Positions 11,858-22,580 of a DNA stretch of 64,000 bases are shown here, in pieces. The translations under genes and the position numbers were made by a program. The stretch lies in NCBI GenBank assembly GCA_032622095.1, contig CP136061.1:131330754-131394753 (forward strand), read 5' to 3'. Under the pieces are notes generated by a model. That model was not told the origin of the DNA, searched no databases, and saw nothing but the letters and a program-made list of their open reading frames with translations. This DNA is from Siphonodentalium dalli (lineage: Eukaryota; Mollusca; Scaphopoda; Gadilida; Siphonodentaliidae). Each line of letters begins with the position of its first letter. Within the stretch, counting starts at the first letter, position 1.

Positions 11858-12744
11858 TAATGGAGGATCGAACGGTAGTTTTGTTGACAATTTTCGCAAG
11901 CAACCTGTCAAAATTGGAGCAAATTAGAACTCTTATGTCTGACTTGCCATGCGTGTGATGTGCATTTTGATTTGTGTGTTGATAAAATAATCGGAGAACC
12001 GAATCACACAGTTTTGAAATATAGTTCTTCCGTTTCAGTGGGACTTTTCAAACTTAAGGTTCAAAATGTATACAAATTTTGTTTGATTTTTTGTGTGCAT
12101 AACAAGAGCAATATATTGCCCTGTTCGCTTAGTATATATCTTAATTTCGCGGAAGTCCACCAAATGTGGGTGAAATGTAGCACCATATAAGGCATATTAT
12201 TTATTCTAATGCTCGTTGTGTTTACACTGTCTTAAACTTTGAGAGGGTTATAATTCCCGTAATTTATTTAATGTATTACATTTATATCTCCAATGTTTAA
12301 TTAATCTATTTATTTTTTATTTATTGACACACATAATTACGATTACAAGGGAGAATTCATCGTAATTTGCGTTGTTGGTCCAAAATCTACGGAATATTTT
12401 CAACGGAAAATGCCGAACACAGTTCGCGAGGTCAACTGAGTTTGCATACTTTTAAAAAATTGTAAACATTGCGATAAATGTCTCTTTTCGCATTAAATTA
12501 CCGCTTTCAATTCACAACTGATGTGGGTTTCAGATCAAATAGCATGTCTTCTGTTGAAAATATCCGTTTATTGTCGCAATTGTGATATTTTATTTCATAT
12601 AATTGTGGTTTTATTTGAGCGGGTCACTAACGCTTAAGTCGTGTCATAGGAATGCATGGGCCTGGAACTCGGACTAAAGACCGGCACCTCCATCCCAATA
12701 TCTTAGCCGGCTTTAGTACGAGAAGACTTGGACTACCCCTATTA

Positions 12745-13400
12745 GAACAAATGTGAATCCTCATCTATGAGATCCATTCATCTAGTAATATCAATATACC
12801 CCCCAATTTTCTTTGAAAAATCAGGGTATGATTTCACCTGGATAAGAGCTGGTTAAGAAACTAATATTGGAACAGCCGAGTCTGTATTTAGTGTCTGACC
12901 TTTGCAGGTGAATTTAATGACAATATTCCGCAAGGTGGACTAACATCACCGAATTCACCCTCTGGGGACCTCATTTCCTAAAACTGACCCCATGAACAAA
13001 TCTGAACCCCAGTCACCCAAGGCCCCTCCATACCAAATATAAGCTATATAGGCCTAATGGTTCTTGAGAAAAAACTGTTTTAAGGCTTACTATGGAGGGA
13101 AAGAGTTATGGCCCTGGCTTGGCACCTACATGTATTTGATGTGATGAACTTAATTGAACAAATCTGATTGTGAGACACCTAGGGAACATGCACACTGAAC
13201 TATATAAACACATTCCGTCTTTAATATGGAGAAGAAATCAATTGTTGATAGATGGATGGATAGACATCTCAACAGGCAGATGGATGGAAGCCTGACAGAT
13301 AGAAGACAAATTTAATCCAATATATACCCCCCCCCCCCATTTTTCTTTGAATATTAGTCATATGATTTCATCTGGATAAGTGGTGATTAAAAAAATAATA
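12745..13400 (+). repeat. Diverged pearl-like body (family D/E) with hAT-MITE fragment
   Basis: Phrases such as CCCCAGTCACCCAAGG, ACCAAATATAAGCTA and GAGTTATGGCCCTGGC match the bodies at 14700-15536 and 50810-52860. A GATGGATGGATAGACA tract is at 13250. A worn piece of the CAAGCCTTG hAT MITE (TTCACCCTCTGGGGACCTC) lies at about 12885-12985. No gene seen. Confidence 0.55.
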
Positions 13401-13404
13401 TGAA

Positions 13405-13965
13405 ATGGCCAAACCTGAATTTAGTATGTCTGACATTTGCAGAATTAGGTCCCAAAAATGTGGATTTAATGACAATATTCTGTAAGGCAGGCTAGCATCA
13501 CCAAATTCATCCTCAATCTGATTAGGCCTCAATGGCCAATAAAACCAAGGAACAGATTGAAGTCCTACAGTTGAAGTTGGTGATACACACCCATTGAGCA
13601 CCTCAATTATGCATTTTATCTTCTGCAAATTAGGGGGACATTGAAACTGAACAGGTGGAAAAAAGTGACTAAATCAATGAAGTCCTACAGTTGAAGTTGG
13701 TGATACACACCCATTGAGCACCTCAATTATGCATTTTATCTTCTGCAAATTAGGGGGACATTGAAACAGAACAGGTGGAAAAAGTGACTAAATCAAACTG
13801 TCAATTTGATACTTAGGATACTTCCCAGAAGATGAGGACTAAGCAGAATTAGGTCCCTGGCAGGTGTATTTGGTGATGCTAGCATGCTGTATGGGGTAGC
13901 AACACTGAATTAACCATCTGGGGACCTCACTATGTAAATGTCAGACACACTATTTCCAGACTTGA
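13405..13965. mobile_element. hAT-type MITE, CAAGCCTTG family, worn copy with internal duplication
   Basis: Both halves carry the family's words (GTCTGACATTTGCAGAAT at left, CAAATGTCAGACACACTAT-like at right). The middle holds a 120-bp direct tandem duplication, 13559-13678 and 13679-13798, with only a few differences. Confidence 0.65.
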
Positions 13966-14354
13966 AGAAATCAAAGCCATTCACAGTATCATTGAATGTC
14001 AGTCATCACCTAACCATGGGAGCACCAGTTTGTTGTTAAATTGCTACAGATATGTTTAGATTAAAATAATACATGTCATCTGGCCAGTTTATATAATTAA
14101 TGACCTGTACCTTTACAGATATATATGCCTCTGTGGTGAGAAGAGGTATTAAATTGAGAGGTGATATGGTTTGGAAGGGATGTTGGTTCAACTTGGTTGA
14201 TGGCAGGGTTGGGTCTGGGCCATGTGGGAGAGGTGGGTGGGGGAGGGTGGAATGTTTCCATAATTTCATTAAAGAGTAAAGTTTCATAACTCTGCAGATG
14301 TTATAATGGTGTCACTTTTTTCAAATTTTAAAACATGTTTAAAAAAAAAATTGT
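13966..14354. other. No gene recognised
   Basis: Low-complexity GT/GGGAGG-rich stretch at 14160-14250. I see no coding or repeat structure I can name. Confidence 0.4.
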
Positions 14355-14500
14355 CCCAGAAGATGAGGCCTAAGCAGAATAAGGTAATTGAGGGTGTATT
14401 TGGTGATGCTAGCCTGCTGTATGGGGTAGCAACACTAAATTCACCATCTGGGGACTTCATTCTGCAAATGTCAGACACACTATGTCCAGGCCTGGAGAAA
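14355..14500. mobile_element. hAT-type MITE fragment, CAAGCCTTG family
   Basis: Right-hand half only: AAGATGAGGCCTAAGCAGAA, then the inverted pair around GATGCTAGCC / GGGGTAGCAACAC, ending ATGTCAGACACACTATG. It is a near duplicate of 13830-13950. Confidence 0.65.
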
Positions 14501-14699
14501 TGAACAATGGACTATTCCTATTTATTCTTGTAGACTCTGGTAGAATAGTTGTTTAGCTAATGTCATGTCTTGTAATGACAGATGGTAAACTGGTCTGAAG
14601 CAAGCAGTCTTCAGCAAGAGTATTAGGTGACCACACTATGATAAATTGGCTTTTTCAATAATACAGGCTTCAGTGTTCTCTTAAAAATTAATAGTGCAT

Positions 14700-15536
14700 A
14701 GCAAAGAGGTGTGAATTATAAAGGGCCATAACTCTGTTAAAATATATCGGATCAAACCCATATTTTAACTTGATCTGTATATAAGTGTCAAAAATTAATA
14801 TACCAAATTTGGTGTTGATCAGATGAAAAATGTTTGAGTAATCCTGTCTTGGATGAATTCTATATCAAAACAAGAGTGGAAGGGGTTAAATAAACAATAC
14901 CAAAATCCATACAGATGAAGAACATGCTAAGAAAAATCTAGATAAGAAATATGAGGCTGTGATGTGTCCTAAACAAAAATTAAAGTCAAAATGCAAAAAT
15001 TTAATTTTTTGTTTTTAAAGTTATGTCCCTAGATCTGCCCCTATTTGACCCAGTGACCCCATTTGAACAAATCTGAACCCCAGTCACCCAAGGTCTCTCT
15101 GAACCAAATATAAGCTAAATCGGCCAAATATTTTTTTAGAAGAAGTCATTGTAAGAATTACTATGAGTTATGGCCCTGGTTTCTCAACTAATTGACCGGG
15201 TGACCTCATTTTAACAAATCTGAACACCAGTCACCCAAGGACCCTCCATACCAAATATTAGCTAAATCGGCCCAATGGTTCTGTTCACGACAAGAAGTCG
15301 TTGTAAGAATTACTATGGAGGAATAGAGTTATGGCCCTGGCTTCGCAACTATTTGACCCAGTGACCTCATTTGAACAAATCTGAATGAGAGTCACCTAGG
15401 GAACATCCACACCAAATATGAACCAATTCGGTATGATGGTTTCAGAGGAGAAGATGTTTTTTTTTAAAGTTGACGGACAGACGGATGAGGAGTGATGACT
15501 ATAGCTCCACCGGAGACTTCGTCTCAGGTGAGCTAA
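14700..15536 (+). mobile_element. Pearl-like element, family E (GAGACTTCGTCTC hairpin)
   Basis: Degenerate ~160-bp units (ACCAAATATAAGCTAAATCG, GAATTACTATGGAGG) are followed by GACGGACAGACGGATGAGG at 15471. The terminal hairpin is at 15503-15534: AGCTC..GGAGACTTCGTCTC..GAGCT. A second right end with the same hairpin is at 52829-52860. Confidence 0.7.
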
Positions 15537-15705
15537 AAACATCATATAAAGAATTACTAGAGTTCCGGGAAGGAGACATCAATTCTTTGTATACAGGGAT
15601 GCTGATAATATGTAATTATGTATGTATATATATATATATTATAGGGATTATCATTGTTGAACACATACTCTCAGTTGACTGTTGAGTACTCAGGCTAATT
15701 CAAAC

Positions 15706-16800
15706 TAGAGATGGGCGGTTAACCGTGGAATCAGTTCGGTTTCGGTTGTCGGGAAAAACCGGAAATGACAACCGTGGTAAGTTGGGAAAACCCATAGTTT
15801 CGGTTGTCACAACTTCCTGTAATCATGGCAGAGCACGACGAACAAACGAGTCCTGTGTGGAAATATTTTTCAAAGAAAGATAAGAAATCTAAGTGTGCCG
15901 CCTGTAATATATGCAGAAAGGAGTTCGCATGGTGAAATCGCGCGACGAATTAATTACGTTGCTTCCGTGTACACCTATTTTCGCCGTAGTAAACACAACA
16001 CAAGTCAGTTTATTTCTCATGTTATTTTAATCATTAAGGCCGTACAAATACTCTGAAAGGTGAATTTGATAACGAGGATACGATATGAAAAGGTATCAAT
16101 GATTGTTACCCACATTCCCTATTAGTTTTTATCACTGTTTGGATGTTAAATCGTCAAATATATTTGTGCGCCGTTGATTAAAAATGTTATGCCGGAATCG
16201 GAGCCGGAATGAATTATACCGTTTGTCGGTAAACTGTTGAGAAATAGCACTCATTCAGGTGACTTGTATTGGATGCATGTATACTGTATAGTGTGTACAA
16301 TATTATGTTCCCTAAATATGGTAATAGGCATATAGCCAGATAATGTGATTGAGAGATTCTAGTCATGTTTTATTTTCATTTTGTTGTTTATTTCAAATTT
16401 TATTTTTCAAATCATAACTATACACATATATCTAGTCACACACATTAGTTTTATGCCAATATAAATGATCATTATATTATTTCACACTTATGATCATATG
16501 ATGCTGAATTGCAGTCATACACAATACACAGACTCACTTGCATTCTAGCACTGCCACTCGACATGGACATTAACATTATATACATGTAATAGTAACAATA
16601 TGATACATAATTTAATATTATAAAAGGACATGTACCTCACAAGTTATGGTGATACAATTGGTGTGTTTTCTTTGTAATATGATGAAGCATAATTAGATTT
16701 TGTTCACATTAGTAATTTTTATTAATAAAAACCGAAACCGAGACTGAACTCTTTTTCCACAACCGAAACCGAAGCAAAATTTCACAACCGCCCATCTCTA
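15706..16800 (+). mobile_element. hAT element retaining a transposase N-terminus, copy 2
   Basis: The ends are TAGAGATGGGCGGTT and its inverse, with exact 8-bp duplications ATTCAAAC at 15698-15705 and 16801-16808. Inside lie GGTTTCGGTTGT-type subterminal repeats in both orientations. The 1095-bp length is far short of an autonomous hAT, so most of the transposase has been deleted. The N-terminal BED finger remains (15825-15935). Confidence 0.92.
15825..15935 (+). CDS. Truncated hAT transposase: BED-type zinc finger remnant
   Basis: This 36-codon frame starts MAEHDEQTSPVWKYFSKKDK and continues KSKCAACNIC before a stop at 15933. The VWKYF block followed by K-x-KC-xx-C is the start of a BED zinc finger, the DNA-binding domain at the N-terminus of hAT transposases and ZBED proteins. 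The downstream histidines and the RNase-H-like catalytic domain are absent. It lies within intact hAT ends with target duplications, so it is a decayed or internally deleted transposase rather than a host ZBED gene. Whether the short peptide is made is unknown. Confidence 0.8.
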   Translation: MAEHDEQTSPVWKYFSKKDKKSKCAACNICRKEFAW

Positions 16801-16908
16801 ATTCAAACAGGTTAAAATTAGCCCAATATGCTCCTCTTGTCACTTGTGTTGCTAGGTGATACACCAGCCCAGGTCATGCCAATAGTTTATGGGTAGGTTA
16901 GATAGTAG

Positions 16909-17035
16909 TCACAATTCCGCTTAAGCGCAATTAATTGCGATTAAGAGTAAATGTCCTATTTGTGCTTAAAGCACAAATAGGGCATTTACGAATAAGCACA
17001 ATATGTGGTATTTGCGCGTAATTAGGCCTCCCATT
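16909..17035. repeat. CTTAAGCGCAA-type short palindromes
   Basis: GTAAATGTCCTATTTGTGCT at 16947 pairs with AGCACAAATAGGGCATTTAC ending at 16989, giving a ~20-bp-arm hairpin. Words such as GCTTAAGCGCAATTA surround it. A related array lies at 63095-63245. Confidence 0.6.
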
Positions 17036-17622
17036 TATAATTTGGCATAACCAATGACCAATGTTATTGTTATTGCAGTTTCGTCATTGACATTGTGATA
17101 AAACTTAATGAAAGAATGCCTTCAGAATCGGAAAAAAATTGTTATGAATTTAAACAGACAGCAATTATTTATGGTAAGTTACATTTCAATCTCGCGCCGA
17201 CTGAGACTTTATGTATAAAACGTTACGACAACGACCCCATTTATTAGCACCAGTGACTGAGTGAGGACTGACTGTCACTGAGTGATGTCTGGACTGGAGA
17301 CGTGAAGTCGATACTGATTGCTGCCAATGCTGGACTCTTTGAGTGATGCCCGACAAACTCGAAAATAGGCAAAATAAGTTTGAAAAACAATCTTCTAACA
17401 AGTGTCATGTAGTCAATTTTTTGGTAATATAATTAATTCATGAAACAAAATGTCCTTTCTTTCTTACATGATGATCGAACTTGTAGTTTAGGCTTTAGCT
17501 GGAAAATTATTTAGCGGTAGCGTAGCGGATGAATTCCGCACGTGACTTTATGTAAACAACGTACTCAGGTTTTATCGTACCGCTGTCGTCTCCACGAATG
17601 AGAAACTTATTAAGAAAGTTAT
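17036..17622. other. No gene recognised
   Basis: Holds short GTGACTGAGTGAGGACTGACTG-like simple sequence at about 17258-17290 (given here in outline) but no supported coding exon. Confidence 0.35.
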
Positions 17623-18099
17623 TTAAAGGTACTCAACCCGATAAAACTCCTCTCAATTACTATTTCAATGGCTTCGGGGGTCAAAAATATTTGATTCGAG
17701 TCGAGGAAGTCACCCATCAAAGCTCAGATTTGTTAGATATCGATTTTAGAAATATATTATTTTTCATTATCGGGAATACTATCTGGCCCAGAACTCAGTC
17801 AAAATTGCGTTAAAATTACCACTTGATTTTAGAGTTATTCATCCTTGTCTGTTTGAATAGATTTGGAGTACACATCCAGAGCAGATTACGGCAGTTATTA
17901 GTACTAATCTCGAGAACATAACAAATTTGAAAAATCAATATCTAATAACTCTGAGCTTTGTTTGATGGGTTCCTCGACTCGAATCAAATATTTTTTACCC
18001 CCAAAGCCAAAGAAATAGTAATATAGGACCCTCTGATCGGATTGTTGTTGTTGGAATCTGTTGAGATGGGGACCCTCTTTACGGGTTGAGTACCTTTAA
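17623..18099. mobile_element. TTAA-flanked foldback MITE, TTAAAGGTACTCAA family, copy 2
   Basis: Almost the same sequence as copy 1 at 865-1339, with TTAA at 17623-17626 and 18096-18099 and the same inverted ends. High identity implies recent movement of both. Confidence 0.88.
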
Positions 18100-18115
18100 T
18101 ATACTAGCTGAAACG

Positions 18116-18425
18116 GTGAGCGTTCCGCATGGCCACTCTGCTTAGAGTCTTCAAAACGTTTGTAAGACCTATCATGGAATACGCATCGGTGGTCACCAAC
18201 CTGGCATCGCGCGATCCAAATGCTCCAGGTGGTCCAAAACAAATTAGCCCTGAGAATGGCACTGCAATTAGCACCGTATCACACCCGTATTGTAGATCTG
18301 CATACCATCGCTGACGTGAACCCATCAGAGAGCGCCTGCGCGATCTGGCGGAAAGTACACTGGCGAGAATGGACGGCAGTGACATCATGAGGGAGTGTTT
18401 ACAACGCAAACAGCTTCTCTGTGGC
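18116..18425 (+). pseudogene. Second non-LTR retrotransposon, RT C-terminal fragment
   Basis: The frame from 18129 reads LLRVFKTFVRPIMEYASVV. After a frameshift near 18220 it continues LQVVQNKLALRMALQLAPYH and then DLHTIADVNPIRERLRDL, up to a stop at 18425-18427. 'F.RP..EY.S' followed by 'LQ..QNK.LR.....' is the region just after the RT domain in Jockey-like and related retrotransposons. It differs clearly from the element at 1-7517. The G+C content is higher than in its surroundings. Confidence 0.75.
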
Positions 18426-18434
18426 TGAAAAGAC

Positions 18435-18680
18435 CCGCAGTTCAATAGGCTTATTGTACCGTCCCGGTTTTTAGGATACGCAGTCAAGCAGGCCATGCTA
18501 GACCGTCCCGTATCCCACTTTAGAAAAGACCCGCAGTCCAATAAGGTGTATTGGACCGTCCCGGGCGGTAACAGAAGAGAGCACGCAGTCCAGTGAGAGC
18601 ACGCAGTCCAGTGGAATCACTGGACCGTCCCGTACTCTCTTAGCAGCCCGCAATCCAATGCCTCCATTGGAAGGTCCCGG
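18435..18680 (+). repeat. Array of five hairpins with compensatory stem changes
   Basis: Stems pair at 18443-18447/18452-18456, 18483-18490/18496-18503, 18536-18543/18549-18556, 18606-18613/18618-18625 and 18655-18660/18665-18670. Each is preceded by (C)GCAGTC or a variant and followed by a CCGTCCCG-like word. Stem bases differ between copies but stay complementary (AATA/TATT, AGCA/TGCT, AGTG/CACT, AATG/CATT). An unpaired half unit is at 18588-18595. Probably the 3' UTR of the retrotransposon fragment just upstream. Confidence 0.75.
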
Positions 18681-19244
18681 GCGTGGACAACCAACTGAAA
18701 ATGCGCAATACAGCATCACCGCTGGATCATATTGTGTAATATGCCGAGACAAGGCAAAGAAGAAGATCAAGGCAAAGATCAAGGCATAGATCAAGGCAAA
18801 AGTACAAGGCAAAGCCCAAGTAAAGATGGAAGATTCAAGACAAGATTCAAGACACCTGCGACGCTGACCGATCCCGACCTCAAGACTTCTCCACCCGATC
18901 CGCGGCCTGACTGTTAAGAGAAAAGACCAAGAAGATTCAAGACAGGGCGTAACCTTTGGGCGACCTCCGGGTGAGCCCACACCGTCCTCGTGCCGCCCTT
19001 TGGGCGGGCACGCAAATCCTGTTCCTGCTGGTGAGCGTTCCGTATCATTCGTCAGATGTGCGTTAGAAGCCTGCCGCCCCTGTGTGCGCTTCACACACAG
19101 TTGGGGGTAAATAGTCACATATGTTACTCCAACTATACCAGGTCTGGGATATATTGGAACAAGACGGCTGTGACGGACTGTCCGTCAAGACTAACAACTG
19201 GTCTGCAAATATGTTCATATTGAACCTAAATATTCACATTTATT
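18681..19244. other. G+C-rich tail after the hairpin array
   Basis: Contains ATCAAGGCAAAG-type short tandem repeats at 18770-18830 and GTGAGCGTTCCGTATC at 19031, echoing GTGAGCGTTCCGCATG at 18116 just before the RT fragment. Long open frames on the - strand here look like a base-composition effect. Confidence 0.45.
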
Positions 19245-20412
19245 GTCCCCCGTAAAATTTATTTTCGGGGGACTATTGTAATCAGCTCCACCCGTCCGTC
19301 CGTCCGGAGTTATAACTCCAGTAATGATCATCCGATTTTATTGAAACTTGGTATGTAGGTGTCTCAACAAAGAACACATGTGCTCTGCAATTCTGGTTTG
19401 ATCCGATTTTCTTTTATGGAGTTATTTCCCTTTTTTCACCTTTTTTTTTACTTAGAAAATTTCTCACTTTTTCGGTTTCCGGATGATATCTCAAGTTTGG
19501 ATCCTTTAATTGCAAATACCGTTTTTTTGTGGATCAGTCATATCAGGATACAGGTTGAGTTCGAATTTGAGTTTGATCCGATTATTTTTCCTAGAGTTAT
19601 GGACTTTTTTCGACTTAGAAAATTCAATTTTCTTCTTTTTTCTTTGGTTTCCGGATGATAACTCAAGTTTGGACTGTTCAATTTAAAAATCCGTTTTTTT
19701 GTGAATCAATTTGAGTTTGATCCAATGATTTTTCTCAGAGTTATGGGCCTTTCGACTTTGAAAAACATTTTTTATAATTTTCTGTATGAGGGTACCTTCA
19801 TGGTGTAATCAACTCCTCCTACAGTTTTGATCGTAGATATTTGAAACTTCAGAGTATTTTTACCCACATATTGGAGATGTGCAACATGTATATAGATGAC
19901 GGGAAAATTATTTTTTACGGAATTATTAACCCGCCGGGCCTTTCGACTTAGAACATTTCAACACTGTGGTCGGCCGACCTTTTATTTGATTCTGAAATAC
20001 CAAATTTGATTCAGATATGATCACACAAACTAAAGTTATCATCCGGAAACCAGAAATTGACAGGATTCTAAGTCGAAAAAGGGTCATAACTCTAGCAAAA
20101 ATGGGCGGATTGTACCCATATTCGAACTTGACCTGTATATAGGGCTGATAAACTCACATACCAAATTTGTTTCAGATATGATCACACAAACTGAAGTTAT
20201 CATCCAGAAACCAGAAAATTACAAGATTCTAAGTAAAAAAAGGCCATAACTCTCGCAAAAATGGGCGGAGCAAACCCGTATTCGAACTTGACCTGTATTT
20301 TGGTCTGATAAACTCACCTATGAAATTTGCTTTTGATCTAATAACCGAAACTAAAGTTATCACCCGAAAACCATTATTTTAATAGTCCCCAGAAATGTTT
20401 TTTTCGGGGGAC
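19245..20412. mobile_element. Pearl-like element, family B (GTCCCCCG hairpin ends)
   Basis: Hairpins close both ends: GTCCCCC..GGGGGAC at 19245-19273 and GTCCCC..GGGGGAC at 20385-20412. CCGTCCGTCCGTCCGG, the complement of the GGAC tract, follows the left hairpin. The body is degenerate repeats, with GATTTTTCTTAGAG-like phrases in one orientation in the left half and AACTCTCGCAAAAATGGGCG in the other in the right half, suggesting two copies head to head. Confidence 0.7.
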
Positions 20413-20419
20413 AAAAACT

Positions 20420-21242
20420 AACACTGTTATAACCTCTGCCAATTAATGTACCCCGAGTCACCATACCAAATTTGTTTGAAATCGGTCTAGGGGTCTATAG
20501 GGATCTGGCAGAAAAATCCTGACTGACAAACAGACAGACAGACAGATCCTACTATTTTATATAATACTAGCCGATGAGCCCGACGTTGTCCGGGCTATTC
20601 AAAACCCAAATTTAAAGTCGATAGCTCTACCTAGCCCGACGTTGTCCGGGCTATTCAAAAACCAAATTTCAAGTCGATAGCTCTACCCGTTTCCGAGATC
20701 TGGTCTGCGCATGTGCGAAGCTGGCGTCGCACGGGCTCGGCGACCCGATAAAATTCGTATCCAGGGCAAGATACATTCACATACCAAATTTCAAGTAGAT
20801 AGCTCCACCCGTTTCCGAGATCTCGTCTGCGCATGCGCGAAGCTGGCGTCGCACGGGCTCGGCAACCCGATAAAATTCGTATCCGGGGCAAGATACATTC
20901 ACATACCAAATTTCAAGTCGATAGCTCCACCCGTTTTTGAGATCTCGTCTGCGCATGCGCGAAGCTGGCGTCGCACGGGCTCGGCGACCCGATAAAATTC
21001 GTATCCGGGGCAAGATACATTCACATACCAAATTTGAAGTCGATGGCTCCACCCGTTTCCGAGATCTCGTCTGCGCATGCGCGAAGCGGGCGCCGCACGG
21101 GCTCGCCAATACGACAACGTCCACCGCCTGGTCAAACTACACACACGTACCAAGTTTCGTCCCGATCGGTCGAGAATCGTAGATTTGTATTAATGACATA
21201 CAGACAGACAGACAGACAGAGTTCTTCAAAATATAAATGAGA
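20420..21242 (+). repeat. Family G element: ACTAGCCGATGAGCCCG head, ~120-bp tandem units, (CAGA)n
   Basis: A (CAGA)n-ATCCTACTATTTTATATA tail ends at 20564. It abuts ACTAGCCGATGAGCCCG at 20566, whose GAGCCCGACGTTGTCCGGGC can fold. About four units of ~120 bp follow (GAGATCTCGTCTGCGCATGC, AAATTTCAAGTCGATAGCTC), then (CAGA)n at 21202-21220. Unusually GC-rich for the window. An inverted relative is at 45424-45803. Confidence 0.75.
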
Positions 21243-21337
21243 TAGATACCTCAAAACAAATGAGACCATTTGATTTTTTACTGGCAATGAAAATAGAAAA
21301 TATATATATATGTAACAAAATTACATTATAACCACAA

Positions 21338-21975
21338 ATGAAAGTGTCAATGACACTGTATCTCAGCTTCGAAAGGGAATAATTTCATGTGTTACAGTCA
21401 ATGGAGAGATTAGGAATTGGGAAAATTGAAATGTCTAATTAATACTAGATTATCAACATATGAAAGAGATATATATAAAATAAAATCCAAGATGGCCACT
21501 GGCAGCTAAGTTTTCCAATGAATATCAAAAAACATTTGATAGCTCCCATCTAGTAGATCAATATCAATATGAAGTTTGGTGATGATCAGATGAGGGAAGT
21601 GGAATGTAGGGTGTACGCTTGTACGTGCCAAAGGATTTAGTCATGCAAAGAGTAATATCCAAGTTGGCTGCCGGCAGCCATGTTTTATGGCCAAATAAAC
21701 CCAAAATGACTCATTCCCACCTACAAGTCAATATTAACATCCACGACAAATTTAATGATGATCAGACAAACCGTTCGGCATGTAGACCGTGCTAATGGAT
21801 TGGATTTCAAAATTCAAGATGGCCACTGGTGGCCATGTTTTTTTTGCCGAATGAACCCAAAATGACTTGTTTCCCAACTACATGTCAATTTGAACAGCCA
21901 TGACAGTTTTCTAATGATCTGACCAAAGGTAATAGGTATGACCTGTAGCCTATAAGGAAATTGTTGATGGACGCA
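21338..21975 (+). mobile_element. Pearl-like 165-bp family, 3'-truncated copy
   Basis: It begins AAATGAAAGTGTCAATGACA, then has about three diverged 165-bp units (GTCATGCAAAGAGTAATATC, GGCCACTGGTGGCCATGT). It reaches AAATTGTTGATGGACGCACC, where another repeat takes over before the microsatellite and hairpin. Confidence 0.75.
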
Positions 21976-22370
21976 CCAAAAAAAATACCACCCAACGCAC
22001 TGGGTATCCATACCCTACACTTTGGCAAAATGCCAAATTCTCATTTCCGGTCCGATTTTCACGAACTAAACAAAATTGTATGGTGGCTGTTGATGAATAA
22101 TAAAAATTCCACCCAACAAATTTATCACCCAATCCACTGGGTGTCCATACCCTACCACCCAAAGTGGCAAAATGTAAAAAATTGCGTTCCTGGTCCGATT
22201 TTCACAAAATAAACTCCATTGTAGGGCGACTGTTGACGAATAATTAAGATTCCACCCAACCCACCGGGTTTCCATACCCAAAGTGGAAAAAACACACTTG
22301 GGTCAGATTCTCACAAAATAAGTGACATTGTAGGGTGGTCATTGGCAAATAATTAAGATTTTACCCCAAA
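21976..22370 (+). repeat. ~118-bp tandem repeat, about three units
   Basis: Units carry ATTCCACCCAAC, GGTWTCCATACCC, GGTCCGATTTTCACAAAATA and TTGTAGGGYGRCTGTTGAYG. It abuts the truncated 165-bp element at the point where that family's ACGG tract would start. Confidence 0.65.
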
Positions 22371-22375
22371 AAATT

Positions 22376-22580
22376 ACTTGCATCAGTAAATTCACCCTCT
22401 GGAGACCTCATTCTTCTTCGGCCTTAACTTCTGGTATTTATAGTCTCAAATTAACATTGTTTTAATTAATTTTTCCCTTTTGTCAGTTTCTATATTCCCT
22501 AATTTGCAGAAGGTAAAATGCATAATAGAGGTGACTAATGGGTGAACATCACCAACTTCAATTGTAGTCCATGCACATTA
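22376..22580. mobile_element. hAT-type MITE fragment, CAAGCCTTG family
   Basis: Carries CATCAGTAAATTCACCCTCT, GACCTCATTCTTC and the internal family sequence AGTCTCAAATTAACATTGTT, ending in TGGGTGAACATCACCAACTTC. The outer left arm is missing. Confidence 0.65.

Larger units (their letters stand above)
8207..12735. mobile_element. Mutator-like TIR element with 9-bp target duplication
   Basis: About 70 bp at 8207-8277 recur inverted at 12665-12735. The ends read TAGTCCAAGTCTTCTCG, and both sides are flanked by the exact 9-mer CCCCTATTA (8198-8206, 12736-12744). A 9-bp duplication with long TIRs fits Mutator-like elements. No MULE transposase is visible. The only coding hint is a 33-codon frame at 11862 (start MEDRTVVLL), of unknown meaning. 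Most of the interior is the pearl-like insertion at 8680-11857. Confidence 0.85.

Noticed and set aside
9011-11911. Many 60-95-codon frames with MQRVKSKMAAGGHVFW-like sequence
   Set aside because: They are the 165-bp repeat read in whichever frame lacks a stop; the unit length is not kept as a multiple of three.
18498-19118. 206-codon open frame on the - strand
   Set aside because: It overlaps the hairpin array and retrotransposon tail, is rich in R/P/S as GC-rich non-coding frames are, and has no recognisable domain.
20566-20600. Hammerhead ribozyme suggested by CCGATGAG in the family G head
   Set aside because: The catalytic core CUGANGA with a matching GAAA and three stems cannot be assembled here.
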